Origin: an uncultured Marivita sp.
GTDB taxonomy: Bacteria > Pseudomonadota > Alphaproteobacteria > Rhodobacterales > Rhodobacteraceae
Length of the DNA: 40,575 nt
NCBI GenBank assembly: GCA_947503115.1
Contig: CANNCS010000025.1
Location: 1-40,575, forward strand
Direction: 5' to 3'
Part shown: piece after piece, positions 9,002 through 18,354 of the stretch
Layout of the letters: the number at the start of each line of letters is the position of its first letter
Position numbering within the stretch: the stretch's first letter is position 1
Program-made: the position numbers and the translations under genes
The notes under the pieces: generated by a model
The model's database searches: none
What the model was told of the DNA's origin: nothing
Seen by the model: only the letters and a program-made list of their open reading frames with translations

Positions 9002-9754
9002 TTAAAAGAAAATATCCGCCGCCGCGATTGCCTGACGGCCTGCTGCGGTGTTTAGGACGATCCGCCCCTCGGCGTCCACAGTCTCGAAGGTGCCGATCGC
9101 CTCGCGATCGCCCATTCGCGCCGTGACCACCTCACCCAGACGTGCGGCACGGGCCAGCCACGCCTCGCGAATGGGTGCGAACCCGTAGGTCACAAACTGC
9201 GACTCGTGCCGTGCGTAGGCCGCTGCAAGCATATCGAGAAACGCCTCAGGCGTTACTTCAACCCCAAGACCGGACAGAACAGAGACCGGGGCCACAGCGT
9301 TTGCCTCCACCTCAGCCGGTGCGGGCGCAGCAATCAGGTTCACGCCAATTCCAATCGCAAGATGTGAACCAATGCTTTCCAGCAGGATACCCGCCACCTT
9401 GCCCCCGGTCAAAAGCACATCGTTCGGCCACTTGAGCGTCAACCCATCGACTCGACCAGACACAGCAACCAGAGCATCGTACAGTGCAAGCGCCGCTACA
9501 AAACTGCGCAGGGCGCGCTTTTCAGGCGCTTCTGTCGTAGGCAGCACCAAGGTAGCTGAAAAATTGCCCTCCGGGTTGACCCATGCCCGCCCGCGTCGTC
9601 CCCGCGCCGCCGTCTGCCGCAACGCACAAATCCATGTGGGCCCGGCCAAACCAGCCACCTGCCGTCCGGCTTCGAGCATGGTACTATCCACCTCAAGCAA
9701 CACCTGCCGCTCATATCCCAATGGCCAGTCAGACAAGCTTACCCGCTCCTTCAT
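9002..9754 (-). CDS. birA: Biotin--[acetyl-CoA-carboxylase] ligase, monofunctional
   Basis: Attaches biotin to carrier lysines of biotin-dependent carboxylases; the LiuD subunit in this window would be a substrate. Read from ATG 9754 it has 250 residues, with the biotinoyl-AMP motif RGRRGRAW (51-58) and catalytic KWPND (108-112). There is no N-terminal helix-turn-helix domain, so it should not act as a BirA-type repressor. The frame is open further upstream to a GTG at 9838, but that start would lie inside the intrinsic terminator that follows nuoN and would add 28 residues without family likeness, so 9754 is chosen. A weak GGGAG lies 13-17 bases upstream. A 6-bp inverted repeat (9781-9799) lies in its leader. 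No clear promoter was seen in the short gap after the terminator. Confidence 0.92.
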   Translation of the reverse strand: MKERVSLSDWPLGYERQVLLEVDSTMLEAGRQVAGLAGPTWICALRQTAARGRRGRAWVNPEGNFSATLVLPTTEAPEKRALRSFVAALALYDALVAVSGRVDGLTLKWPNDVLLTGGKVAGILLESIGSHLAIGIGVNLIAAPAPAEVEANAVAPVSVLSGLGVEVTPEAFLDMLAAAYARHESQFVTYGFAPIREAWLARAARLGEVVTARMGDREAIGTFETVDAEGRIVLNTAAGRQAIAAADIFF

Positions 9755-9805
9755 CTTGCCTGACAAACTCCCGCCGGAGGCGCTGCTGCTCGCGCAGCGA
9801 GGTGC

Positions 9806-9836
9806 AAAAAACAAAGCGACGCGCCAATGGCGCGTC
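9806..9836 (-). terminator. Intrinsic terminator of the nuo cluster
   Basis: Read on the minus strand, GACGCGCC (9836-9829) pairs exactly with GGCGCGTC (9825-9818) around a 3-base loop. It is followed by GCTTTG and then six T (9811-9806). This is a standard Rho-independent terminator 25 bases after the nuoN stop (9862). It argues that nuo transcripts largely end here and that birA is not read from a start upstream of it. Confidence 0.88.
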
Positions 9837-9861
9837 ACTGTTTCCTAAAGAAGACGTTGGT

Positions 9862-11304
9862 TTAGTTGACAAGGGTCGCCGCAGCAGCCGCAGCCGCACC
9901 TTCGATCCCGAAGAGGTTCACCACGCCGACGACCATGATCAAAGCACTCGCCATCAGCATGCCCCAGAGCACTGGAGACGCGCTGCTGTCCAACGCATCA
10001 TCGCGCTCTTCGCCGAAATACATGTAGAAAACGATCCGCAGGTAATAGAATGCGCCGATCACCGACGCGATCACACCAGCAATCGCCAGCCATGCCAGAC
10101 CCGCATCATACGCGGCGCGCAGCACATAGAGTTTACCAAAGAAACCCACCAACGGCGGCACACCTGCAAGGCTGAACAGCAAAACAAGCATCGCCAGCGC
10201 CTTACCCGGCTCGCGCTTGGAATACATGTTCAGCGACGCAATGTTCGACACCGGTTGGCCGTCGCGATGCATCGATAGGATAAATGCGAAAGTGCCGACG
10301 TTCATGGTGACATAGATCGCCATATAGATCAGCATTGCCTGAACACCGAACGCAGTGCCTGCAGCCAGCCCCATAAGCGCATAGCCCATGTGTGCTATGG
10401 ACGAAAACGCCATCAGACGCTTGATGTCAGTCTGACCAATGGCTGCAATAGCGCCAAGGAACATCGACAGCACGGACAGCAGCGCAATCACTTGGCTCCA
10501 ATCACTGACTGCGGCGCCAAAAGCGTCATGCATCACCCGCGCGAACAGTGCCATGGCGGCAACTTTCGGAGCAGTCGCGAAGAACGCGGTTACCGGTGTC
10601 GGAGAGCCTTCGTAGACATCTGGCGTCCACATGTGGAACGGAACGGCCGAGACCTTGAACGCGAGGCCAGAGATCAAGAACACCAGACCAAACAGCAGAC
10701 CCAGCGACAGATCACCGTGCACCGCCGTCTGGATGATTCCAGAGAAGAGCGTTGTACCGGAATAGCCATAGACGAGCGAAGCACCGTACAGCAAAAGACC
10801 GGACGACAGCGCGCCAAGTACAAAGTATTTGAGCCCAGCTTCGGTCGACTTCAGGCTATCGCGGCGCAAAGAGGCCACAACGTATAGCGCCAGTGATTGC
10901 AGCTCGAGCCCCATGTAAAGCGCCATGAGATCGCCGGCCGAAACCATCATCATCATACCAACGACCGCTAGCGCGATCAGCAGCGGGTATTCGAACCGCA
11001 ACAGGCCGCGACGAGTCATATAGGCTTCGGACATCAGCAGAACGGCGGCTGCCGAGACAAGGATAACGATCTTGGCAAAGCGCGCGAAACCGTCATCAAC
11101 GAACATACCGTTGAAGGCGATATTGGTCCCTGCCCCGGTCAGTCCGATCCAGACCGCAAGGGCAAGGAACAGACCGCTGGTCGCCCAGACCAACAGCGAC
11201 GCCGCGCCGTCCTTGACGGTGTAGACTGCGCCCAGAAGCGCCACCATCGCGTAGATCGCCAGAATGATTTCCGGCAGGATGATACCCAGATCAGCCGAGA
11301 GCAT
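9862..11304 (-). CDS. nuoN: NADH-quinone oxidoreductase subunit N
   Basis: One of the three antiporter-like, proton-pumping membrane subunits of complex I. The 480 residues are strongly hydrophobic with about 14 membrane segments. The Mrp-antiporter core is clear: a conserved Glu in the fifth-helix region, [36 protein letters not shown] and the [16 protein letters not shown] stretch with its conserved Lys. The C-terminus is an Ala-rich tail. It starts 12 bases after the nuoM stop and is the last nuo gene, followed by an intrinsic terminator. Confidence 0.97.
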   Translation of the reverse strand: MLSADLGIILPEIILAIYAMVALLGAVYTVKDGAASLLVWATSGLFLALAVWIGLTGAGTNIAFNGMFVDDGFARFAKIVILVSAAAVLLMSEAYMTRRGLLRFEYPLLIALAVVGMMMMVSAGDLMALYMGLELQSLALYVVASLRRDSLKSTEAGLKYFVLGALSSGLLLYGASLVYGYSGTTLFSGIIQTAVHGDLSLGLLFGLVFLISGLAFKVSAVPFHMWTPDVYEGSPTPVTAFFATAPKVAAMALFARVMHDAFGAAVSDWSQVIALLSVLSMFLGAIAAIGQTDIKRLMAFSSIAHMGYALMGLAAGTAFGVQAMLIYMAIYVTMNVGTFAFILSMHRDGQPVSNIASLNMYSKREPGKALAMLVLLFSLAGVPPLVGFFGKLYVLRAAYDAGLAWLAIAGVIASVIGAFYYLRIVFYMYFGEERDDALDSSASPVLWGMLMASALIMVVGVVNLFGIEGAAAAAAATLVN

Positions 11305-11316
11305 AGCCTCGCCCCC

Positions 11317-12861
11317 TTAATGGTTCACGGCGAATTGCGTGGCGGTGTCCGCCGCCGCAACCGCGGTTTGGTAATTGGTCACAAGCGCCTCTACCGACGG
11401 CCCGATCGTATCAAGGATCGGGGCGGGATAGACACCAAAGAGGATCGTCGCGATCACCAACGGTGCAAAGATCGCCCGCTCGCGGCGCGACATGTCGGTG
11501 ATGGTCTTCAGGCTTTCCTTGATCAGATCGCCCATCACCACCCGGCGATAAAGCCAAAGCGCGTAAGCGGCAGACAAGATCACACCGGATGTGGCCACAG
11601 CCGCAACCCAAGTGTTGACTTGGAAGATGCCCATCAGCGTTAGGAATTCTCCGACAAACCCAGAGGTGCCCGGCAACCCGACATTGGCCATGGTGAACAA
11701 CATGAAGATCAGCGCGTAAGCCGGCATCCGGTTCACCAGACCGCCATAGGCGTCAATGTCTCGGGTGTGCATCCGGTCGTAGATCACGCCAACGCAGAGG
11801 AAGAGTGCCCCGGAGATGAAACCGTGACTGATCATCTGAAAGATCGCGCCATCCACACCTTGTTGGTTGGCCGCAAAAATCCCCATTGTCACATAGCCCA
11901 TGTGGGCGACCGACGAATAGGCGATCAGCTTTTTCATGTCTTCCTGCACCAGCGCCACCAGCGAGGTGTAGACAATCGCGATGGCCGACATCCACAGCAC
12001 CAGCGGCGTCAGCACGTCTGCCCCAACAGGGAACATCGGCAGGCTGAACCGCAGGAAACCATAGCCGCCCATCTTCAGCAGGATTGCTGCCAGAACCACG
12101 GACCCGGCCGTCGGTGCCTGAACGTGGGCGTCGGGCAGCCAAGTATGCACCGGCCACATCGGCATCTTCACCGCGAAAGAGGCAAAGAACGCAAGGAACA
12201 GCAACGTCTGCAAGCCGCCCACAATTTGGACACCCAGCACACTAAAGGTCTCTGAACCAAACTGGTGCACCAACAGCTGTTCAATATCGGTTGTTCCCGC
12301 ATCCGAGAACATCCCAACCATTGCCACCAGCATCAGCACTGAGCCGAGGAAGGTGTAAAGGAAGAATTTGAACGATGCGTAGATGCGGTTCTTGCCGCCC
12401 CAGATCCCGATAATCAGGAACATCGGGATCAGACCCGCTTCGAAGAAGAGGTAGAACAGCACCAGATCAAGCGCCATGAACACGCCAAGCATCAGCGTCT
12501 CAAGGATCAGGAACGCGATCATGTATTCTTTGACGCGCGTGTTCACATCCCAGCTAGCTGCAATCACCAGCGGCATCATGAATGTGGTCAGCATGACAAA
12601 CAGCACCGAGATGCCGTCGACACCCATCTTGTATTGCAAGCCCAGCAGCCATTCGCCCTGCTCAACCATCTGGAAGCCGGTGTTCTGTGGGTCAAACTGC
12701 GCCAGAATAAACAACGAGATCAGGAATGTGGCCGAGGTCGCAATCAGTGACAACCACTTGGCGTTACGGTTGGCTGCCTCATCGTCTCCGCGCAGGAAGA
12801 CCAGCAGGATCACCGCCGCCAGTGCCGGCAGGAACGTGACAATGGAAAGAAGGTTATCCAT
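11317..12861 (-). CDS. nuoM: NADH-quinone oxidoreductase subunit M
   Basis: Antiporter-like proton-pumping subunit of complex I; 514 residues from ATG 12861. The segments [23 protein letters not shown] and [17 protein letters not shown], with a conserved Lys/His network, and an early EAGLIPMF motif with its membrane Glu, are typical. The longer frame beginning at 12891 would add ten residues inside nuoL. The ATG at 12861 shares one base with the nuoL TGA stop (TGATG) and is preceded by GGAGGAG, so it is the better start and suggests coupled translation. Confidence 0.97.
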   Translation of the reverse strand: MDNLLSIVTFLPALAAVILLVFLRGDDEAANRNAKWLSLIATSATFLISLFILAQFDPQNTGFQMVEQGEWLLGLQYKMGVDGISVLFVMLTTFMMPLVIAASWDVNTRVKEYMIAFLILETLMLGVFMALDLVLFYLFFEAGLIPMFLIIGIWGGKNRIYASFKFFLYTFLGSVLMLVAMVGMFSDAGTTDIEQLLVHQFGSETFSVLGVQIVGGLQTLLFLAFFASFAVKMPMWPVHTWLPDAHVQAPTAGSVVLAAILLKMGGYGFLRFSLPMFPVGADVLTPLVLWMSAIAIVYTSLVALVQEDMKKLIAYSSVAHMGYVTMGIFAANQQGVDGAIFQMISHGFISGALFLCVGVIYDRMHTRDIDAYGGLVNRMPAYALIFMLFTMANVGLPGTSGFVGEFLTLMGIFQVNTWVAAVATSGVILSAAYALWLYRRVVMGDLIKESLKTITDMSRRERAIFAPLVIATILFGVYPAPILDTIGPSVEALVTNYQTAVAAADTATQFAVNH

Positions 12862-14978
12862 CAGTGTGCTCCTCCGCTCAGCGTCATCCAAGTAACAAGG
12901 GCTGCAATGCCGATCACCATGTAAAAGGCATATGTGAAGATGTATCCGGACTGCGCCTTACCAGCGAGGCGTGTCAGCATCGGGATAAAGCCCATAGCGA
13001 CCCCATTGAGCGATCCGTCGATGACATTGCCATCGCCACGCTTCCACAGAAGACGTCCCAGAGCCTTGGCAGACTTTACGAAAAGGAAGTCGTAAATTTC
13101 GTCGAAATACCACTTGTTCAACAAGAAAAGGTACAGTGGACGCTGACTTTCGGCCAAACGCTTGGGAAGTTTCGGGTTCACGATATAGAACCAGTAGGCT
13201 GTACCTAGGCCAAGCAGCATCGCGATGAACGGGCTCAACTTGACCCATTTCGGGACTTCATGTGCGGCGGTTAGGATGTCGTTGTCGGCACCAACATAGA
13301 TGGCACCCTCGCCCGGTTGACCTGCAAAGACATAGTGATGCTCACCACTCTTGTCGCCTTCACCGTGGCCAGCATCGGCCGCCTCGCCATGCGAAGCCTC
13401 TTCACCGTGACCGTCCCCCTCGGCAGAGTGTTCCCCCGCCTCGGCGTAAGGGACGCCAAAGAACTTTGCGACGCTGTCGGTGTGACCAAAGAAGCTGTTG
13501 TACCAGATGGCACCGGCAAAGACCGCGCCAAGGCTCAGAACACCAAGCGGGATCAGCATGACCATCGGGCTTTCATGTGCGTGCTCATGCGTGTGCTTGT
13601 CGCCACGCGGCTTGCCGTAGAAGGTCAGGAACATCAGGCGCCAGCTGTAGAAACTTGTGAACAGCGCTGCGATGACAAGCATCCAGAAAGCATAGCCCAT
13701 CGGGCCGGCTGCATAGGCGCTTTCGATCACAGCATCCTTTGAGGCAAAGCCCGCAAAGCCGATCCAACCTGTTAGAGGAATACCAACGCCGGTGATCGCC
13801 AATGTGCCGATCATCATCGCGCCAAAGGTATAGGGAATTTTCTTACGCAGACCGCCATAGTTCCGCATGTCTTGCTCGTGGTGCATCGCGTGGATGACCG
13901 AACCAGCGCCAAGGAACAACATCGCCTTGAAGAACGCGTGTGTAAACAGATGGAACATTGCGACCGAGTAGACACCCACACCCGCTGCCACAAACATGTA
14001 GCCCAGCTGCGAACAGGTCGAATACGCAATCACGCGCTTGATGTCGTTTTGCACAAGGCCCACGGTCGCAGCAAAGAACGCGGTCGTCGCACCAAGGAAG
14101 ACGATGAAGGACTGCGCTTCAGGCGCGAATTCCATCAGCGGCGACATCCGGCAGATCAGGTAAACCCCCGCCGTAACCATCGTTGCCGCGTGGATCAGAG
14201 CCGAAACCGGGGTTGGGCCTTCCATCGCGTCCGGCAGCCAAGTGTGCAGGAACAATTGTGCCGATTTGCCCATTGCGCCGATAAACAGCAGGAAGGCGAT
14301 CAGGTTGGCCGCGTTCCATTCAGTCCAAAGGAAAGTCAGCTGTGTTTCCGCCAGCGTCGGTGCAGCAGCAAAGACATCGTCGAAGCGGATGCTGTCGACC
14401 AGGAAATACAGCGCGAAAATACCAAGCGCGAAGCCGAAGTCACCAACGCGGTTAACCACAAAGGCCTTGATCGCGGCTGCGTTGGCCGAAGGCTTGCGGT
14501 AGTAGAAGCCGATCAAAAGGTAAGATGCGACACCCACGCCTTCCCAGCCAAAGAACATCTGAACAAGGTTGTCCGATGTCACCAGCATCAGCATGGCAAA
14601 GGTAAAGAACGACAGGTAGGCAAAGAAGCGCGGCTTGTAGCTTTCGCCCTCTTTCCACTGCGGGTCGTGGTCCATGTAGCCAAAGCTATACAGGTGCACG
14701 AGCGCCGAAACCGTCGTGACAACGATCAGCATCGTCGCCGTGAGACGGTCAAGACGGATCGCCCATTCGGTGCTCAGCGTGCCGGATTCAATCCAGCGCA
14801 GAATATTGATAGTCTCAGAGACGCCATCATGGGTCAGGAAGACGATCCACGAGAGAACACAGGCGAAGAACAGAAGGCCCGTGGCCACCCACTGCGCGGC
14901 GGTCTCACCGATGAACTTCCAGCCGAAGCCACACAGAATGGCACCGACCAGCGGGGAAAACAGGATAAGCGTTTCCAT
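12861..14978 (-). CDS. nuoL: NADH-quinone oxidoreductase subunit L
   Basis: Distal antiporter-like subunit of complex I, which also carries the long lateral helix along the membrane arm. 705 residues, with the [22 protein letters not shown] segment, the [24 protein letters not shown] region and the [17 protein letters not shown] stretch. Two His/Glu-rich hydrophilic stretches lie in the C-terminal third: HTHEHAHE around 460-467 and a Gly/His/Glu-rich linker at about 516-549. These lengthen the protein beyond E. coli NuoL (613 residues); the insert is treated separately under findings. It starts five bases after the nuoK stop and its stop overlaps the nuoM start. Confidence 0.97.
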   Translation of the reverse strand: METLILFSPLVGAILCGFGWKFIGETAAQWVATGLLFFACVLSWIVFLTHDGVSETINILRWIESGTLSTEWAIRLDRLTATMLIVVTTVSALVHLYSFGYMDHDPQWKEGESYKPRFFAYLSFFTFAMLMLVTSDNLVQMFFGWEGVGVASYLLIGFYYRKPSANAAAIKAFVVNRVGDFGFALGIFALYFLVDSIRFDDVFAAAPTLAETQLTFLWTEWNAANLIAFLLFIGAMGKSAQLFLHTWLPDAMEGPTPVSALIHAATMVTAGVYLICRMSPLMEFAPEAQSFIVFLGATTAFFAATVGLVQNDIKRVIAYSTCSQLGYMFVAAGVGVYSVAMFHLFTHAFFKAMLFLGAGSVIHAMHHEQDMRNYGGLRKKIPYTFGAMMIGTLAITGVGIPLTGWIGFAGFASKDAVIESAYAAGPMGYAFWMLVIAALFTSFYSWRLMFLTFYGKPRGDKHTHEHAHESPMVMLIPLGVLSLGAVFAGAIWYNSFFGHTDSVAKFFGVPYAEAGEHSAEGDGHGEEASHGEAADAGHGEGDKSGEHHYVFAGQPGEGAIYVGADNDILTAAHEVPKWVKLSPFIAMLLGLGTAYWFYIVNPKLPKRLAESQRPLYLFLLNKWYFDEIYDFLFVKSAKALGRLLWKRGDGNVIDGSLNGVAMGFIPMLTRLAGKAQSGYIFTYAFYMVIGIAALVTWMTLSGGAH

Positions 14979-14983
14979 GATCG

Positions 14984-15289
14984 TTAGCCCTTCATCACAT
15001 TGACGTCTTCAACCGCGATAGAGCCACGGTTGCGGAAGAAACAGACGAGGATGGCAAGGCCAATGGCCGCTTCGGCTGCGGCGACGGTCAGAACGAACAG
15101 GGTGAACACCTGCCCCACCAGATCGCCAAGGAAGCTCGAGAAAGCGACAAGATTGATGTTCACTGCCAGCAGCATTAACTCGATGCTCATCAGCAGAATG
15201 ATCACGTTCTTGCGGTTCAGGAACAGCCCGAAAATCCCGATCACGAACAGCACCGCTACCACTGTCAGGTAATGCTCAAGTCCTATCAT
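14984..15289 (-). CDS. nuoK: NADH-quinone oxidoreductase subunit K
   Basis: Small membrane subunit of complex I with three transmembrane helices; 101 residues starting MIGLEHYL. The helix-2 Glu (in [11 protein letters not shown]) and helix-3 Glu ([11 protein letters not shown]) that take part in proton transfer are both present. The frame could begin one codon earlier at a GTG (15292), but ATG 15289 is preceded by GGAGGG at good spacing and matches the family N-terminus. A 105-base gap with several hairpins separates it from nuoJ, the longest spacer among the genes after nuoG. Confidence 0.96.
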   Translation of the reverse strand: MIGLEHYLTVVAVLFVIGIFGLFLNRKNVIILLMSIELMLLAVNINLVAFSSFLGDLVGQVFTLFVLTVAAAEAAIGLAILVCFFRNRGSIAVEDVNVMKG

Positions 15290-15367
15290 CACGTCCCTCC
15301 GGGGTGTGCCCCGTCGTTTTCTTTGTCAAAGCGCCCCGAAAAATTCGGAACCTCATACCAATCTTGC

Positions 15368-15415
15368 GGTCGGGTCCAGCCCGACCCGCATGTCTTACAA
15401 GCCCTGCCCGGGCTT
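15368..15415 (-). other. Pair of hairpins at the nuoJ-nuoK junction
   Basis: GGTCGGG (15368-15374) pairs with CCCGACC (15380-15386) in the spacer just after the nuoJ stop. AAGCCC (15399-15404) pairs with GGGCTT (15410-15415) across the last nuoJ codons. A third small one, CCGAA/TTCGG, lies at 15336-15348 or nearby. None is followed by T on the minus strand, so they look like mRNA stability or processing structures rather than terminators. Confidence 0.4.
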
Positions 15416-15997
15416 AACGTCTTTCAGTTCCATCGCCGTGGCCGGATCGCGATACATCTGCGCCAAGACGTTCTGGCGTTTGACGTCCGAACGGTGGCGC
15501 AGGGTCAGAACAATCGCGCCGATCATGGCAACCAGCAGGATCAAGCCAGCAAGCTGGAACAGCAGGAAATATTGATCATAAAGGATCAGGCCCAAGGCTT
15601 CGGTGTTGTGCCGATCCACCGGCGTCACATGCACGCGCAGACCTTCGGCCGCCGCGTTGCTTTCCCACGCGCCAAAGGCCAGCGCGAATTGCATCAGGAT
15701 CACCACACCGATTAGCAGCGCCAGCGGCATGTAGCGGGCCATTTCGGCCTTCAGTTCCGAGAAATCCACGTCAAGCATCATGACGACGAAAAGGAAGAGA
15801 ACCGCCACCGCGCCCACGTAGACGATGACCAGAAGCATCGCCACGAATTCCGCACCCAAAAGTACGAACAATCCGGCAGAGGACAGAAAGGCGAGGATCA
15901 GCCACAGCACCGAATGCACCGGGTTCCGGCTTACGACCGTGAACAACCCGCCCGCAATCGTCGACAGGGCAAAGAGGTAGAAGGCAAAGACGCTCAT
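15395..15997 (-). CDS. nuoJ: NADH-quinone oxidoreductase subunit J
   Basis: Membrane subunit of complex I with five predicted transmembrane helices; 200 residues. The conserved glycine/tyrosine helix [20 protein letters not shown] (about residues 58-77), which switches between alpha and pi form in complex I, is intact. The N-terminus [16 protein letters not shown] is typical. Its ATG overlaps the stop of the preceding carboxymuconolactone-decarboxylase-like gene as ATGA. Confidence 0.97.
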   Translation of the reverse strand: MSVFAFYLFALSTIAGGLFTVVSRNPVHSVLWLILAFLSSAGLFVLLGAEFVAMLLVIVYVGAVAVLFLFVVMMLDVDFSELKAEMARYMPLALLIGVVILMQFALAFGAWESNAAAEGLRVHVTPVDRHNTEALGLILYDQYFLLFQLAGLILLVAMIGAIVLTLRHRSDVKRQNVLAQMYRDPATAMELKDVKPGQGL

Positions 15998-16404
15998 GTC
16001 TCGTCATCCTTTTTCTCGTCTTCCATCACCTCGCGCGCAAGTTCCATTGCGCGGGTCATGGCGGGGATACCAGCGAACATCGACATTTGGGCGATGGTCT
16101 CGGCAATTTCATCTTTTGTGGCACCGGCCTCGGTCGCGTGACGCACGGTCATTCTGAACGGTGTCTCCGCCTGAGCGCCTTGCATTGTCATGCCTGCAAT
16201 GGTCAGCAAAAGCCGGGTCTTAGCGTCAAGACCCTCTTGACTGATGCCCTTACCGAACCACATCTCCATGGCGTCTTTCGGCATGGTCGGCCACATCTTT
16301 TCGAACCCCTTGGGGTCAAACGACGACAAGGACGGATTGAAAGCTTTCGCCATTTCCTGCGCCTGCTGCATCATCAGCTCGAAAGGGGTTTTTTTGTCGC
16401 TCAT
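15994..16404 (-). CDS. Carboxymuconolactone decarboxylase-like protein inside the nuo cluster
   Basis: 136 residues. The stretch from about 57 to 120 ([20 protein letters not shown]...[29 protein letters not shown]) fits the CMD/AhpD fold: two helices, then the conserved HA..AGAT..EI motif with His89. The protein has no cysteine at all, so the redox CxxC of AhpD is absent and a peroxidase role of that type is excluded. It is Met-rich (16 of 136), with a charged C-terminal tail. It overlaps nuoI upstream and nuoJ downstream by four bases each, so it is certainly co-translated with complex I subunits. Function unknown; an assembly or accessory role is an inference from position only. Confidence 0.82.
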   Translation of the reverse strand: MSDKKTPFELMMQQAQEMAKAFNPSLSSFDPKGFEKMWPTMPKDAMEMWFGKGISQEGLDAKTRLLLTIAGMTMQGAQAETPFRMTVRHATEAGATKDEIAETIAQMSMFAGIPAMTRAMELAREVMEDEKKDDET

Positions 16405-16895
16405 CGGTACGGCGCATCCAGTTCGAGGTTACGCGCAATCTCGGCTTCCCAGCGATCGCCGTTGTCCAAGAGTTTGGCCTTGTCGTAGTACAGCTCTTCG
16501 CGGGTCTCGGTGGAGAACTCGAAGTTCGGGCCTTCTACAATCGCATCCACCGGGCACGCCTCTTGGCAGAACCCGCAATAGATGCACTTGGTCATGTCGA
16601 TGTCATAGCGCGTTGTCCGACGCGAGCCGTCGTCGCGGGGTTCCGCATCGATGGTGATCGCTTGCGCCGGGCAAATCGCTTCACACAGCTTACAGGCGAT
16701 GCAACGTTCTTCGCCGTTCGGATAGCGGCGCAGCGCGTGTTCCCCGCGGAAACGCGGAGACAGCGGGCCTTTTTCATGCGGGTAGTTCAAGGTGGCCTTG
16801 GGCGCGAAGAAATACTTCAGGCCCAGTTTCATGCCTTGATAGAAATCCTGCAAAAGGAAGTACTTGGCAGCGCGTCCGTAGTCGATATTCGCCAT
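16401..16895 (-). CDS. nuoI: NADH-quinone oxidoreductase subunit I
   Basis: Peripheral-arm ferredoxin-like subunit carrying clusters N6a and N6b. 164 residues with two CxxCxxCxxxCP motifs: Cys65, 68, 71 and 75, and Cys104, 107, 110 and 114, the last Cys of each set completing the other cluster. The N-terminal amphipathic part ([23 protein letters not shown]) is the usual membrane contact. The start lies 12 bases after the nuoH stop; the stop overlaps the CMD-like gene (ATGA). Confidence 0.98.
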   Translation of the reverse strand: MANIDYGRAAKYFLLQDFYQGMKLGLKYFFAPKATLNYPHEKGPLSPRFRGEHALRRYPNGEERCIACKLCEAICPAQAITIDAEPRDDGSRRTTRYDIDMTKCIYCGFCQEACPVDAIVEGPNFEFSTETREELYYDKAKLLDNGDRWEAEIARNLELDAPYR

Positions 16896-16907
16896 CTTGA
16901 CCTCTCC

Positions 16908-17936
16908 TTATACCCAGCGCGCGAACGCGCCCCAGAACCAGTCGAACTTCGCCGCGAAGGCCACGAAGACCACCCAGACCAGCGAGAACGGAAGGAACAC
17001 TTTCCAACCAATCCGCATTAGCTGGTCATAGCGATAGCGGGGGGTGATCGCCTTCACCATTGCGAAGATGAAGAAGAAGAACGCCATCTTGCCCACCATC
17101 CACAGCGCGCCATCCGGGATGCCCGGGATCGGCGACAGCCAGCCGCCGAAGAACAGCAGCGATGTCAGTGCGCACATCAAGAAGATGGCAATGTATTCAC
17201 CCGCCATGAACAACAGGAACGGTGTGGACGAGTATTCCACCTGATAGCCCGCAACCAGTTCGGATTCCGCTTCGGGAAGGTCGAAGGGCGGGCGGTTGGT
17301 TTCAGCCAGGGCGCTGATGAAGAACAGGAACACCATTGGGAAGTGGGGCAGCCAGTACCACGAGAAGAACCCGAAATCGCCGTCCTGCGCGCGTACAATG
17401 TCGCCAAAGTTCATTGATCCGGTCGAGATGATGATGCCGATGATGATCAGGCCCAGCGAAACTTCGTAGGAAATCATCTGAGCGGCCGAGCGCAACGAAC
17501 CGAGGAACGGATATTTTGAGTTTGACGCCCATCCGCCCATGATTACGCCGTACACTTCAAGCGAAGACACGGCAAAAACAAACAGGATCGCCACGTTGAT
17601 GTCCGAAAGAACCCAACTGTCATTGAACGGGATCACCGCCCAGGCGATCATCGCCAGAACAAAGCTGGTCATCGGGGCCAGCATAAAGACCGGCTTGTCA
17701 GCGCCCGCGGGCACAACGACCTCTTTGACGACATATTTAAGCGCGTCGGCCACAGTTTGCAGCAGGCCATAAGCGCCAACAACATTGGGTCCGCGCCGCA
17801 TCTGAACGGCCGCCCAGATTTTCCGGTCGCCGTACACGAGGAAGAGAAGGCTCACCATCACAAAGCCCAGTACCGCAAGACACTGTGCGACGATGATCAC
17901 GCCGATCCCTAGGGGGGTGGTAAAGAAGTCAGCCAT
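16908..17936 (-). CDS. nuoH: NADH-quinone oxidoreductase subunit H
   Basis: Membrane subunit forming most of the quinone chamber and the E-channel of complex I; eight transmembrane helices. From ATG 17936 it has 342 residues. Signatures are [17 protein letters not shown] near the N-terminus, FALSSLEVYG-type text ([23 protein letters not shown]) and the loop [21 protein letters not shown] with its conserved acidic residues. A longer frame from 17969 would run into the preceding lipoprotein gene. ATG 17936 is preceded by GAGG and lies seven bases after that gene's stop, so it is preferred. Confidence 0.97.
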   Translation of the reverse strand: MADFFTTPLGIGVIIVAQCLAVLGFVMVSLLFLVYGDRKIWAAVQMRRGPNVVGAYGLLQTVADALKYVVKEVVVPAGADKPVFMLAPMTSFVLAMIAWAVIPFNDSWVLSDINVAILFVFAVSSLEVYGVIMGGWASNSKYPFLGSLRSAAQMISYEVSLGLIIIGIIISTGSMNFGDIVRAQDGDFGFFSWYWLPHFPMVFLFFISALAETNRPPFDLPEAESELVAGYQVEYSSTPFLLFMAGEYIAIFLMCALTSLLFFGGWLSPIPGIPDGALWMVGKMAFFFFIFAMVKAITPRYRYDQLMRIGWKVFLPFSLVWVVFVAFAAKFDWFWGAFARWV

Positions 17937-17943
17937 CACGTCC

Positions 17944-18354
17944 TCAAACCATCGGTATTCCGTTTTCAACGCAGGAGGCGGTCACGACTTCAGCGTCGAT
18001 GGTCCGCAACCCACGGGGCAGCGCCGGCGAGATGGTGTAAACCGCATCTCCTCGCCAGAGGCCAGCCTCTTCGTATACATTTGTGCGCAAATGCCGCGCA
18101 AAACCGTATCCTCGGATTAGCGCGTACTGCGCTGCCGCACATTCGGCATAATCCTCAACGTCCGACGGCCCGCGCGCCCCGCGCATCGCCACGTCGAACT
18201 TAACCAAATCACCATCCAGCAGGGTGGTCTGCAAACCTTCGTAATCGGGCGCAAAGCGCGTCACAGGAGATTGCGCAGCGTCGCATCCCGACAAACCACC
18301 CACCATCGCGAAGGCAAAAGGTGTTATGACCGCCAATTGGCGCACCCTTCTCAC
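17944..18354 (-). CDS. Small lipoprotein encoded between nuoG and nuoH
   Basis: 136 residues with an N-terminal Arg-rich region, a hydrophobic stretch and the lipobox LSGC (Cys24), so it is probably an exported lipoprotein. The mature part has Cys residues in [11 protein letters not shown] and near the end (TASCVEN) that could form a disulfide in the periplasm. No known domain was recognised. The start is a GTG overlapping the nuoG TGA as GTGA; the stop lies seven bases before nuoH, so it is part of the complex I mRNA. The central and terminal pattern vaguely resembles the lipoprotein at 21056-21388. Role unknown. Confidence 0.75.
   Translation of the reverse strand: MRRVRQLAVITPFAFAMVGGLSGCDAAQSPVTRFAPDYEGLQTTLLDGDLVKFDVAMRGARGPSDVEDYAECAAAQYALIRGYGFARHLRTNVYEEAGLWRGDAVYTISPALPRGLRTIDAEVVTASCVENGIPMV

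Noticed and set aside
9755-9838. GTG start giving a 278-residue BirA
   Set aside because: The start lies in the nuo intrinsic terminator and the extra 28 residues do not match the family.
13872-14987. Long plus-strand open frame (371 codons) opposite nuoL
   Set aside because: It lies wholly antisense to nuoL, its product is rich in Arg/His/Gln with no domain, and such frames are common opposite high-GC membrane-protein genes.
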